Assembly: GCF_000732325.1 (NCBI RefSeq)
Contig: NZ_BBIW01000014.1
Location: 62,001 to 126,000, forward strand
Length of the DNA stretch: 64,000 nt
Direction: 5' to 3'
Source of the DNA: Paenibacillus sp. TCA20
GTDB lineage: Bacteria > Bacillota > Bacilli > Paenibacillales > Paenibacillaceae
A model generated the notes under the pieces. That model saw nothing but the letters and a program-made list of their open reading frames with translations, ran no database searches and was not told the DNA's origin. Positions within the stretch are counted from its first letter, which is position 1. Each line of letters opens with the position of its first letter. Shown piece by piece: positions 31,537 through 40,185 of this stretch. The translations under genes were made by a program, and so were the position numbers.

Positions 31537-31590
31537 ATCGTCCCCGGCCTTTGGCGTAAGCGAAAGGCATGGGGACGATTCTTTTTTTTA
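31537..31590 (+). terminator. Terminator/attenuator between xylA and xylB
   Basis: ATCGTCCCC pairs with GGGGACGAT, with inner GCCTTT/AAAGGC, followed by TCTTTTTTTT. No promoter is obvious between it and xylB, so partial read-through is likely. Confidence 0.85.
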
Positions 31591-31611
31591 CAAGAAGAGG
31601 AGGAGAATAAG

Positions 31612-33108
31612 ATGAGTTATGTCATTGGTGTAGATTTGGGAACCAGCGCGGTAAAGACGGTTCTGGTCGATCGCAGCGGGCATGTATTATATGAAGCATC
31701 GGAGGCTTATCCGCTGTATCAGCCCAAGGCTGGTTATAGTGAGCAGAATCCCGAGGATTGGGTACAGCAAACGATAGTATCCTTACGTAAATTGATGGAG
31801 ATATCCGGTATTAATCCGGCTGAAGTGGAAGGTCTCAGCTTCTCGGGGCAAATGCACGGGCTCGTGCTTGTGGATGCAGAAGGAAGCGTCCTTCGCCCGG
31901 CTATTCTGTGGAATGATACACGTACGACTGCTCAGTGCCGTAAGATTGAAAATACACTGGGTCAGGATTTGCTGTCCATTGCACGCAATCGTGCGCTCGA
32001 AGGCTTTACACTGCCGAAAATTTTGTGGGTGCAGGAGAATGAGCCTGAAATACTGGATCAAGCAGCGCTGTTCCTGCTGCCTAAGGATTATGTACGCTAC
32101 CGGTTGACCGGCGATTATGCGATGGATTATTCGGATGCAGCCGGAACGCTGCTCTTGGATCCTGCTGCGAAGTCCTGGAGCGAACAGATCACGAATGCAT
32201 TCTCCTTACCGCTCTCCCTATGCCCGAAATTAGTGGAGTCCTTTGATCTGGTGGGCACCTTGCTGCCAGAAGTTGCGGAGGACGCTGGACTTACCCCTCA
32301 AACCAAAGTATTTGCCGGCGGAGCTGACAATGCTTGCGGTGCCATTGGTGCAGGGATTCTGAGTGAAGGGAAAACGATGAGCAGTATTGGAACATCCGGA
32401 GTCGTTCTATCCTATGAAGAACGCAAGAACCTCGATTTTGAAGGGAAGGTCCACTTCTTTAATCACTCCGAGAAGGATGCCTACTATATTATGGGCGTTA
32501 CCTTGGCAGCGGGTTATAGCCTGACTTGGTTTAAGGATACCTTTGCCAAAGACCTGTCATTTGATCTGCTGCTGCAAGGCATTGACCAAGTTCCAGCGGG
32601 AAGCGGCGGATTGTTGTTTACGCCATACATTGTGGGTGAGCGTACTCCGCATCCTGATGCAAATATCCGCGGCAGCTTTATCGGTATGGATGCAAGCCAT
32701 ACGCTTCAGCATTTTGGACGTTCGGTCCTTGAGGGAATTACCTTCTCTCTTCGTGAGTCGATTGATATTATCCGCGGTGCCGGCAAGACGATCAGTGAGG
32801 TCATCTCCATTGGAGGCGGCGCCAAGAATGAGACCTGGCTGCAAATGCAGGCGGACATCTTCAATGCGAAGATTATCAAGCTCGAAAGTGAACAGGGGCC
32901 TGCCATGGGTGCTGCAATTCTCGCAGCATATGGCTGCGGTTGGTTTGATTCGCTGCAGGAGGTTGCCGCCGCATTTATTCGTCCGGCCAAAACCTATGAT
33001 CCGAATCCGGAAACAGCGGCATCCTATGACAAACTGTTTGCACTGTACCAGGAAGTATATGGCCAAACTCGTGAGTTGAATGAGAAGCTTGCGGAGTATA
33101 GATCGTAA
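31612..33108 (+). CDS. xylB: Xylulokinase
   Basis: This 498-residue FGGY-family kinase phosphorylates D-xylulose to xylulose 5-phosphate for the pentose phosphate pathway. It has the N-terminal phosphate loop GVDLGTSAVKT, the substrate motif SGQMHGLV, the FGGY signature region around TPYIVGERTPHPD, and GGGAKNETWLQMQADI near the C-terminus. ATG 31612 follows AGAGGAGGAG. It completes xylAB. Confidence 0.96.
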   Translation: MSYVIGVDLGTSAVKTVLVDRSGHVLYEASEAYPLYQPKAGYSEQNPEDWVQQTIVSLRKLMEISGINPAEVEGLSFSGQMHGLVLVDAEGSVLRPAILWNDTRTTAQCRKIENTLGQDLLSIARNRALEGFTLPKILWVQENEPEILDQAALFLLPKDYVRYRLTGDYAMDYSDAAGTLLLDPAAKSWSEQITNAFSLPLSLCPKLVESFDLVGTLLPEVAEDAGLTPQTKVFAGGADNACGAIGAGILSEGKTMSSIGTSGVVLSYEERKNLDFEGKVHFFNHSEKDAYYIMGVTLAAGYSLTWFKDTFAKDLSFDLLLQGIDQVPAGSGGLLFTPYIVGERTPHPDANIRGSFIGMDASHTLQHFGRSVLEGITFSLRESIDIIRGAGKTISEVISIGGGAKNETWLQMQADIFNAKIIKLESEQGPAMGAAILAAYGCGWFDSLQEVAAAFIRPAKTYDPNPETAASYDKLFALYQEVYGQTRELNEKLAEYRS

Positions 33109-33128
33109 ATTTTTGAATATGCTGAGAA

Positions 33129-33168
33129 CAAGCCATCTGTCTTTTTATAAGACGGGTGGTTTTTTTGT
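33129..33168 (+). terminator. Rho-independent terminator of xylB
   Basis: AGCCATCTGTCTT pairs with AAGACGGGTGGTT through G-U pairs and is followed by TTTTTTG. Confidence 0.8.
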
Positions 33169-33349
33169 ATGGTAAAACGGAATTGTATTGTTCGACGAAA
33201 GCTCAGGCTCATCTTGAAGCTCGAAGGACCTCCTTCGCGTATCCTTCGGATCCTAGTTATATCGGCAGAAATTCACGAATAAATTGGAGATGGAGGCTGC
33301 TGACTGTCTTAGGACAAATATAGGCAGTTCGGCTGGGTAGGAGGAAAAC

Positions 33350-34060
33350 ATGGCAGAATCAGTGAGTGGCAAAATTACGTTGTCCATGATCGTGAAAAAT
33401 GAGGTAGGCAGGTACCTGGAACGCGCTTTGATCAAGCACCGTCCCTGGATCGATCAAGCGATCATCATTGATGATGGAAGCACGGATGGAACACCCGAAT
33501 TATGTGAAGAGCTGCTTCAGGGGGTAGAGCATGTTCTCATCCGTAATAAGCAGTCTCATTTCTCCGATGAAGTGTCCCTTCGCAAGCAGCAGTGGGAAGC
33601 AGCAGCCCAGGCAGGAGCCGATTGGATTCTTAATCTGGACGCTGATGAAATATTTGAGGATGAATGGGACGAGGATTTGCACGCATTGACGACAGGACCT
33701 CATGAAGCAGTTTATTTTCGATTATTTGATATGTGGAGCGAAACGCATTACCGAGAAGACCTGTATTGGCGTGCCCACCAGATCTATCGGCCTTTCCTGG
33801 TCAAATTTAACTCCCATCAGACGTATAAATGGAAAGAAACTCCCCAGCACTGTGGAAGATTCCCGCTGAACATCTTCGAGTTCCCCTACATATGCCACCA
33901 AGCTCGTATTCAGCATTTTGGCTGGGCCAGACGGGAAGACCGATTGCATAAATATGTCCGGTACAGACAGCTGGACCCAGAGGCGAAATATGGATGGAAG
34001 GAGCAGTATGAATCTATTCTGGATACGGCCCCTTCCTTAATACCATGGAGATCCCATTAA
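33350..34060 (+). CDS. Family 2 glycosyltransferase
   Basis: The 236-residue GT-A fold enzyme has the nucleotide-sugar motif IIDDGSTDGT (residues 39-50) and the DxD-like NLDADE (about 93). It begins LSMIVKNE, like the C-terminal half of the next gene. Aromatic, Trp-rich C-terminal segments may bind the acceptor. ATG 33350 follows TAGGAGGAAA. It is 18 bases upstream of a two-domain glycosyltransferase, so the two probably glycosylate the same target (S-layer, flagellar or cell-surface), which is not known. Confidence 0.85.
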   Translation: MAESVSGKITLSMIVKNEVGRYLERALIKHRPWIDQAIIIDDGSTDGTPELCEELLQGVEHVLIRNKQSHFSDEVSLRKQQWEAAAQAGADWILNLDADEIFEDEWDEDLHALTTGPHEAVYFRLFDMWSETHYREDLYWRAHQIYRPFLVKFNSHQTYKWKETPQHCGRFPLNIFEFPYICHQARIQHFGWARREDRLHKYVRYRQLDPEAKYGWKEQYESILDTAPSLIPWRSH

Positions 34061-34078
34061 AAGGAGGACGAGGGCACT

Positions 34079-36178
34079 ATGACAGCTCTGCAGCGTATCC
34101 TGATCGCAAGTCCAGTGCGTCAATCACCAGATGTGTTAAAGGCCTTTCTACAATCGTTGTCTTCACTCTCCATCCGGGAGGAAGAGATCGAGGTAAGCTA
34201 TGTATTTGTTGATGATAATGAGGCTCAGGCCTCGTCTAAGCAGCTGAGAGCTTTTGTACGAAAGCATGGAGGAAGAGTAGTAAAGGCTGCGGTAATCGAA
34301 AAGCCAAAAAAAACATGGATCAAACGGAGCCGAGCGGGAACCAGATCTGGAGCAGAAAATGCAGCAAACGCAGAAAATGCAGAAAATCCAGAAAATCCAG
34401 CAGATACAGAAGAAGCTCTGAAGATGTCTATAGCAGATCCATCACCGACAGAAGACCCGAACTCTAATCCGGTTTACACCCGAAATGAATACGGCCATTA
34501 TTGGCCTGAAGAATATATATGGCGGGTAGCAGCCTTGAAGGATTGGATCCTATCCTATGCAATAGAAGAAGGCTATGATGCTCTGTTTTTGCTGGATTCC
34601 GATCTGGTGCTTCATCCGTCCACGTTGACACAGCTCTTGAACGGGGAGGAGGAAATCGTGGCAAACCTCTTCTGGACCCGCTGGCAGCCGGGAACGATCG
34701 AGATGCCGCAGGTATGGCTGAGAGACGAATATACATTATATGAAGAGAGACGGAATGAGCAGCTTACGGAAGAAGAGAAGCAGAGACGAAGTGCGGAATT
34801 TATGAGGAAGCTGCGCAAGAAAGGAAGATACGAGGTAGGAGGGCTTGGGGCCTGTACTTTGATTCGCAGATCTGCGCTTGAGAAGGGGGTTCGTTTTGCC
34901 CGGATCGATAACCTTACCCTTTGGGGCGAGGATCGTCACTTCTGTGTGAGAGCCCAGGCGCTGGGGATCCGGCTGTACGTGGATACACATTACCCTGCTT
35001 ATCATATTTATCGGGATTCGGATTTGGACGGAGTCACAGCCTTTCTTCAATCAGCTTTTAAGCATACGATAGAGGGAACAGAGGCAAGCAAGCACATCCT
35101 CATTAGTCTGTGCATGATTGTGAAGAACGAGGAAAAATCGCTGGCACGGTGTCTCGATTCAGTGCGGGAGATTGCGGATGAAATCGTCATTGTGGATACG
35201 GGTTCAACAGATCGTACTCGTGAAATTGCGAAGGAATATGATTGCCGAATTGTAGATTATGAGTGGAAGGATCATTTTGCCGATGCCCGAAACTTTGCCT
35301 TCAGCCAGGCTGAAGGAGAATATATTTTATGGCTTGATGCGGATGATGTGTTTGAGGAGAAGGACCGGCAGCAGCTGCTGGATTGGAGGGAACGGCTTGA
35401 TTCGTCCATTGACGGGCTGTCGATGGAATATCATCTGGCCTTTGATGGATCGGGCAATGTAAGCCATAAGCTGAGAAGAAATCGGCTGGTTCGAAGGGAT
35501 AAGGGCTTTGAGTGGCATGGTGCTGTGCACGAATATTTGGCTGTCTCGGGCAACATTATTCATACGAACATTGCAGTAACACACAAGAAAGACAAAGAAT
35601 ATACAGACCGTAATTTACGGATATACAAAAGACTAGAAGAACGGGGAGAGATATTTACTGCAAGGGATCAGTATTATTATGCGAATGAGCTTCGAGATCA
35701 TGGTTTAAATGAGGAAGCCGTTCAATGGTATACGAGGTTCCTCGATTCGGGTCACGGCTGGATTGAAGATAATTTGTCCGCGTGCTTGAAACTGGCCGAA
35801 TGTATGGGAAGGCTTGGGATGAAGGAGCAGGAGCTTGCAGCCTTGTTCAGATCATTTACCTATGCGATCCCGCGCGCAGAAGTATGCTGCAGGATAGGCA
35901 CCTGGTTTGCGGAGCGTACGGAGTGGGATACAGCCATTCATTGGTTTGAGACAGCTGTAGCGCTGAAGCGGCCGCAAGATCCGTTAGCGAACATTGATGA
36001 GCCATCATGGACATGGATTCCGCATCTGCAGCTCTGTGTCTGCTATGACCGTCTTGGTAACCATGGGCAGGCCAATTACCATAATGAGCTGGCTCTCAGG
36101 TATCATCCCACGCATCCAAGCATGCTCTATAATCAGCAGTATTTGAAAGAAAAATTGCAGAATGGGGTTTTGCGTTAG
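34079..36178 (+). CDS. Two-domain glycosyltransferase with C-terminal TPR-like part
   Basis: The 699-residue protein has an Anp1-like/GT-A domain (residues 1-325; FLLDSDLVLHP, GLGACTLIRR, WGEDRHFC). A family 2 domain follows (about 340-520; SLCMIVKNEEKSL, IVDTGSTDRT, LWLDADDVFE), and then helical, TPR-like repeats to the end. An insertion at residues about 80-130 is a low-complexity Ala/Glu/Asn/Pro stretch encoded by a 9-base-like repeat (34348-34410). ATG 34079 follows AAAAGGAGGACG. It pairs with the smaller glycosyltransferase upstream. Acceptor and sugar unknown. Confidence 0.85.
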   Translation: MTALQRILIASPVRQSPDVLKAFLQSLSSLSIREEEIEVSYVFVDDNEAQASSKQLRAFVRKHGGRVVKAAVIEKPKKTWIKRSRAGTRSGAENAANAENAENPENPADTEEALKMSIADPSPTEDPNSNPVYTRNEYGHYWPEEYIWRVAALKDWILSYAIEEGYDALFLLDSDLVLHPSTLTQLLNGEEEIVANLFWTRWQPGTIEMPQVWLRDEYTLYEERRNEQLTEEEKQRRSAEFMRKLRKKGRYEVGGLGACTLIRRSALEKGVRFARIDNLTLWGEDRHFCVRAQALGIRLYVDTHYPAYHIYRDSDLDGVTAFLQSAFKHTIEGTEASKHILISLCMIVKNEEKSLARCLDSVREIADEIVIVDTGSTDRTREIAKEYDCRIVDYEWKDHFADARNFAFSQAEGEYILWLDADDVFEEKDRQQLLDWRERLDSSIDGLSMEYHLAFDGSGNVSHKLRRNRLVRRDKGFEWHGAVHEYLAVSGNIIHTNIAVTHKKDKEYTDRNLRIYKRLEERGEIFTARDQYYYANELRDHGLNEEAVQWYTRFLDSGHGWIEDNLSACLKLAECMGRLGMKEQELAALFRSFTYAIPRAEVCCRIGTWFAERTEWDTAIHWFETAVALKRPQDPLANIDEPSWTWIPHLQLCVCYDRLGNHGQANYHNELALRYHPTHPSMLYNQQYLKEKLQNGVLR

Positions 36179-36261
36179 AAAAAGATGTGATAGAGTGAGA
36201 TAAGTTGTATGTTACAGTGAAGATGATGAGATCGTACCTATAAAGCCATGTATAAGGAAGA

Positions 36262-36290
36262 AGGGCTGCTGTTCAGCCTTTTTTCTTTTT
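36262..36290 (+). terminator. Rho-independent terminator of glycosyltransferase genes
   Basis: GGGCTG pairs with CAGCCT-type arm around CTGTT and is followed by TTTTTTCTTTTT. Confidence 0.75.
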
Positions 36291-36382
36291 AGCTGGCTTT
36301 TATTTTTTGCAAGGAACGTTCTATAGCTCGAAAAGTTTGAATTTTAATTTTGGGTAAATCAGGAATTTCATAGTTTGTATTA

Positions 36383-36391
36383 TGATATAAT
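36383..36391 (+). promoter_or_regulatory. Extended -10 promoter
   Basis: TGATATAAT at 36383-36391 is a perfect extended -10 element; no good -35 is seen. It lies 37 bases before the TTG start of the next gene. Confidence 0.55.
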
Positions 36392-36427
36392 GGCACAGAT
36401 TGGAAAAAAGAAAGGAGCGTTAGAGGA

Positions 36428-38746
36428 TTGAAGCAAAATGAGAATAAAAATAAAAAATCACCCTCAATGAAGAGAGTGGCCGCAGCGCTTGCTGCTGTGA
36501 TGCTGGGTGTACATACACAAGGAGTCATTCAGGAAGTATCGGCTGCCCAAGTATCCGTTGGCGAAGAGACGGCATTGAGTATAACAGACAGCACCATTCC
36601 CAAGGGAGCAAAAATCTCTTCTGAAACAGCTCATAAAAACATCCTTAAACTATTTCCCAAGCTATCCAAGGCAACGCTTACTTCGGTTCAATTGGGATCG
36701 AATGGGTCGTACCCTCCTGCAGAAGAGAAGGTATGGGATCTCTCTTATAGCATAACTAGAGGGAATTCTACTTCGAGCTTCAGCGCTTCCGTATCCAGCC
36801 AGACGGGTGAGGTATTGTCAGCACATCTACCTGAGTATCTCATTCAGAGAGGAGATTCCGAAGAGCACATATCAGAAGAGGAGGCAGCCGAGATCAGTGC
36901 TGCATTCCTGCATGAAGCTATACCTGATCTCAAGGAAGGAGAGTACTCATCTCTTGAAAATATGGATCAGGGAATGAATCCTCTATTTGGACGAACAGAA
37001 TATCCATTCTCCTATCAATTGAAAGTAAATGGCCTGCCTGCTGTCGGCAACATCGTTTATATCAGTGTAAACGACAGCGGAGAGGTTACCAGTTACACTC
37101 GAATGACTGGACATAGCAATTATCCTTCTCCGGTTCCTAAGGTGACGAAGGAGGAAGCTAAGAAACGCTTTGAAGAAAGTCTTGACCTTCAGCTGGCTTA
37201 TGTTCCCGTAAATTATGCTTATAACAATGGCAGCAAAGAGTACTATTTGGCATATGTGCCTTCTAACACGGGGGAAGTTGTTGTCGATGCGATAACGGGT
37301 AAGGCTGTCGATGTGTATGCCTCTGGAGAATCGGATATATCTATATTAGATGAATCGCTGCCTAAGAAAGATGTGAGCTTTGAGCCTGCAGCGAAGCCGC
37401 CAGCCCGCGATGAGGTGGTTGCCCTTCTTAAGAATAAATTTCCTTCATTGAAAGAGTATACGGCGATAGATGTAAGTCTTAACCGAAGTTCGCAGCGCGG
37501 TGCTGTGAAGAAAGTGTGGCATGTAAGATTTTCGCATCAAAAGGGTAATGAAGTAAGCGACATTAGCACTCAAGTTGACGCAGAAACAGGCCAAGTGATC
37601 GACTATTCTGAATGGTATCATAGCAGCACTGATAACGGGGACGCGTCGATTAAAGAGATTTCAAAGCAAGCGGCCAAAGACCAAGCTGCCGAACTGGTAT
37701 TATCCCTCGTTCCTAATGCAGTGACCGAGCTTCGATTAAGCCAGATGATCTCGATGGAAGATGGGTATAACTTTGTTTATAGCCGATATTTGAATGGTCT
37801 TCGGGTCATAGGGGATAACGTGAATATATCGATGACCAAGTCCGGTCAGGTGAATACATTTTATACAAGCTTAAGTGCGGAAATTGTTCAGCTGCCAGAG
37901 GTGAAGGAGGCCAGCATTAGTCAAGAAGAGGCACAAGCAGCCTATTTGGACTCGACTGAAATGGTGCTTAGCTACCAAGAATCTAATCCATACTATATTA
38001 CAAGCGAAGAGATCCCTCCGGTAAAGCTGGTATACATGCCATCCCAGGGAGCAGCTCAGCTGTACTCCTCAAAGGTGATTGACGGCACAACAGGCAAGCT
38101 TCGTGAAATGTATTCGTCTGGTGCAAATCATACCAACGCCCTGGTAGTTGATATTGCCGGACATGAGTCGGAAGAAGTTATGCAGCGGATGATTACCCAC
38201 GGGGTGCTCGTTCCTGATATTGAAGGTAAGATTGAGCCGGAGCGAAACATCACGAAGGGCGACTGGTATACGTATTTGGCACGGGCTCTAGATCCACATG
38301 TGCAGATGAGCAGTTATTATTCAAGCAATTCAGCGAAGCTGTTTGCTGATATTGATATGGACAGTCCATACTATTTCATTCTCAACCGACTGATCGAGCA
38401 GGGATGGGTTGAAGCAGACCCAGAGATCGCCTTTGCCCCTAACCATTCGATCACAAGAGGTCAGTTGTCTGAATTAATTATCAGCATGCTTCAATACGAC
38501 AAGCTGGCTAAGTTCTATCAGCAGGGTAATGATTTGCCGAGTGTGGCAGATGCTGCACAGATTGATAATAAAGGCGCTGCTTCCTTGGCAATCAGGCTGG
38601 GGATCCTTCCTCTTATTGAAGGCAGATTCCTTCCGGATCGTCCCGTGACCGTGTCCGAGGCGGCTGAGGTGATCAACCGGCTTGCTGAGCTCCAGGATAA
38701 ACTGGATTATTTTACGAGTGATAAATGGGCGTATCGTTATTATTAA
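36428..38746 (+). CDS. Secreted YcdB/YcdC-repeat protein with SLH domains
   Basis: This 772-residue exported protein has a basic N-terminus and a hydrophobic segment (residues 15-37) ending in VSAAQ, which looks like a signal peptide. Repeats of the YcdB/YcdC (peptidase-propeptide-like) type cover about residues 45-580, with recurring VDAITGK and SGEVTSY-like units. Two to three S-layer homology modules follow at about 590-760 (ITRGQLSELI, VSEAAEVINRLA), which should bind cell wall polymers. The start is TTG 36428, 9 bases after AAAGGAG at 36412-36418; no other start has an RBS. Probably an envelope-anchored protein of unknown role. Confidence 0.82.
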   Translation: MKQNENKNKKSPSMKRVAAALAAVMLGVHTQGVIQEVSAAQVSVGEETALSITDSTIPKGAKISSETAHKNILKLFPKLSKATLTSVQLGSNGSYPPAEEKVWDLSYSITRGNSTSSFSASVSSQTGEVLSAHLPEYLIQRGDSEEHISEEEAAEISAAFLHEAIPDLKEGEYSSLENMDQGMNPLFGRTEYPFSYQLKVNGLPAVGNIVYISVNDSGEVTSYTRMTGHSNYPSPVPKVTKEEAKKRFEESLDLQLAYVPVNYAYNNGSKEYYLAYVPSNTGEVVVDAITGKAVDVYASGESDISILDESLPKKDVSFEPAAKPPARDEVVALLKNKFPSLKEYTAIDVSLNRSSQRGAVKKVWHVRFSHQKGNEVSDISTQVDAETGQVIDYSEWYHSSTDNGDASIKEISKQAAKDQAAELVLSLVPNAVTELRLSQMISMEDGYNFVYSRYLNGLRVIGDNVNISMTKSGQVNTFYTSLSAEIVQLPEVKEASISQEEAQAAYLDSTEMVLSYQESNPYYITSEEIPPVKLVYMPSQGAAQLYSSKVIDGTTGKLREMYSSGANHTNALVVDIAGHESEEVMQRMITHGVLVPDIEGKIEPERNITKGDWYTYLARALDPHVQMSSYYSSNSAKLFADIDMDSPYYFILNRLIEQGWVEADPEIAFAPNHSITRGQLSELIISMLQYDKLAKFYQQGNDLPSVADAAQIDNKGAASLAIRLGILPLIEGRFLPDRPVTVSEAAEVINRLAELQDKLDYFTSDKWAYRYY

Positions 38747-38800
38747 ATTTTTTAATACAGCAAGGAACTAAATGGAGACAAAGTGAATATGTATAAGAAT

Positions 38801-38829
38801 AGGCTTCCCTGATAAGGGAAGCTTTTTTC
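38801..38829 (+). terminator. Rho-independent terminator
   Basis: GCTTCCCT pairs with AGGGAAGC around GATA, followed by TTTTTT. Confidence 0.92.
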
Positions 38830-38930
38830 GAGTCTCATCGACAAAACTAGAACATGGAGCAGAAGCTTGTTTATGCTACAATATTTCTGCCGGACATGAG
38901 TTGATTACCGGAAGGGAGGCAGGATGATCA

Positions 38931-40049
38931 ATGAGAAAACGCAGATTTGGATTATTTATTGTCATGTTGCTAGGTATCGTGCTTATAGGAGCCATTCCCC
39001 GGTCAGTTCATTTGCATACGTTGTACGCCGCATCTAATGAAAACGCAATCACATCCGAAGAATTACATGAAGTACTCACGAGTGCCATGGTAAGCAGGAC
39101 AGATCAATTTCAATTTACCTATAAAGGTAAAGTAAAAGTGTTAAAAGCTACATTACAGGAAGCCATAGAAAAGGCGATGCGAAGTGATTCTTACATTCAG
39201 TACACACTCAAGAGCTACGCCTATCATTACAAGGGCACCAACGCTTCAGCAGAAGTAAACATCGAGTTTAAATATAGAGAATCTCTAGAGCAGACGGCTT
39301 ATGTCAATTCTCGAGTGGACCAAATACTGGCCGACATCATTAAGCCAGGCATGAACGATCATGAGAAGGTGGAGGCAATTCACAACTATGTCGTTTTGAA
39401 TCTGGCCTATGATGAAACCATGCAAAAATATACAGCTTACGATGGACTTGCGACAGGAAGCACGGTGTGTCAAGGCTACTCGCTTCTTACTTATCGGATG
39501 CTTACCGAAGCAGGTATTACGAATCGAATCATTGAAGGGCAGGCTGGTGGTCAGCTGCACGCTTGGAACCTGCTGCTCTTGGACGGAGTCTGGTATCACA
39601 TGGACACGACCTGGGACGATCCAACGCCGGATCAACCGGGCAAAGTCAGTTATAACTACTATTTGCTGACGGATGAAGAGATGGGGCAGGATCATACGTG
39701 GGAGGCGCAGTATCCTACCGCTGTAACGCCTTATCGCGAAGCCATTCATGTACTGATGCTTCAGAATGACGATAAATATCCTGCTTATAAGCATCTCTAC
39801 GAAACGCTGAATTACGGTCTGTACAATGAGGACGAGATCATTCAAACATCAGCAGAGCTGAGAGAACGGGTTCAATCCAAAATAGACGAGGGCGCCCATT
39901 CTGTTATATTCCGTTATGATGGAGAAGAGAATGAATTGTTTCGAGAACTTAAGGAGCTGTACAGCCTCGGAATTAAGTCCATCTCCTATTATGTATCTGA
40001 TTTTGAGGAGACCGGTGATCTAAAGGTGAAGGTAAACTGGAAGCAGTAG
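38931..40049 (+). CDS. Secreted transglutaminase-like protein
   Basis: The 372-residue protein has an N-terminal signal or anchor helix (residues 7-25). Its transglutaminase-like domain carries Cys in TVCQGYS, His in QLHAWN and Asp in DTTWDDP as the catalytic triad (about residues 183, 206 and 222). Such domains act as cysteine proteases, cross-linkers or peptide cyclases on surface proteins. ATG 38931 follows AAGGGAGG. It stands alone between terminators. Its neighbour is another surface protein, but a functional link is unproven. Confidence 0.87.
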   Translation: MRKRRFGLFIVMLLGIVLIGAIPRSVHLHTLYAASNENAITSEELHEVLTSAMVSRTDQFQFTYKGKVKVLKATLQEAIEKAMRSDSYIQYTLKSYAYHYKGTNASAEVNIEFKYRESLEQTAYVNSRVDQILADIIKPGMNDHEKVEAIHNYVVLNLAYDETMQKYTAYDGLATGSTVCQGYSLLTYRMLTEAGITNRIIEGQAGGQLHAWNLLLLDGVWYHMDTTWDDPTPDQPGKVSYNYYLLTDEEMGQDHTWEAQYPTAVTPYREAIHVLMLQNDDKYPAYKHLYETLNYGLYNEDEIIQTSAELRERVQSKIDEGAHSVIFRYDGEENELFRELKELYSLGIKSISYYVSDFEETGDLKVKVNWKQ

Positions 40050-40121
40050 GAAGCGATGATGAGCAAGGCGATCCCCCCTTTTTCAAACGGGAAAGTCTGA
40101 TCTGACATTAGAACAGCGAAT

Positions 40122-40166
40122 AAAAAAAAGCCTAATCTTGCTGCTGCAGCAAGATTAGGCTTTCTT
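40122..40166. terminator. Bidirectional terminator
   Basis: AAGCCTAATCTTGCTG pairs with CAGCAAGATTAGGCTT. A run of eight A on the left gives a T run for the minus strand (lysP), and TTTCTT on the right serves the plus strand. Confidence 0.9.
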
Positions 40167-40185
40167 CGATAGATTCAAGAGGTAA

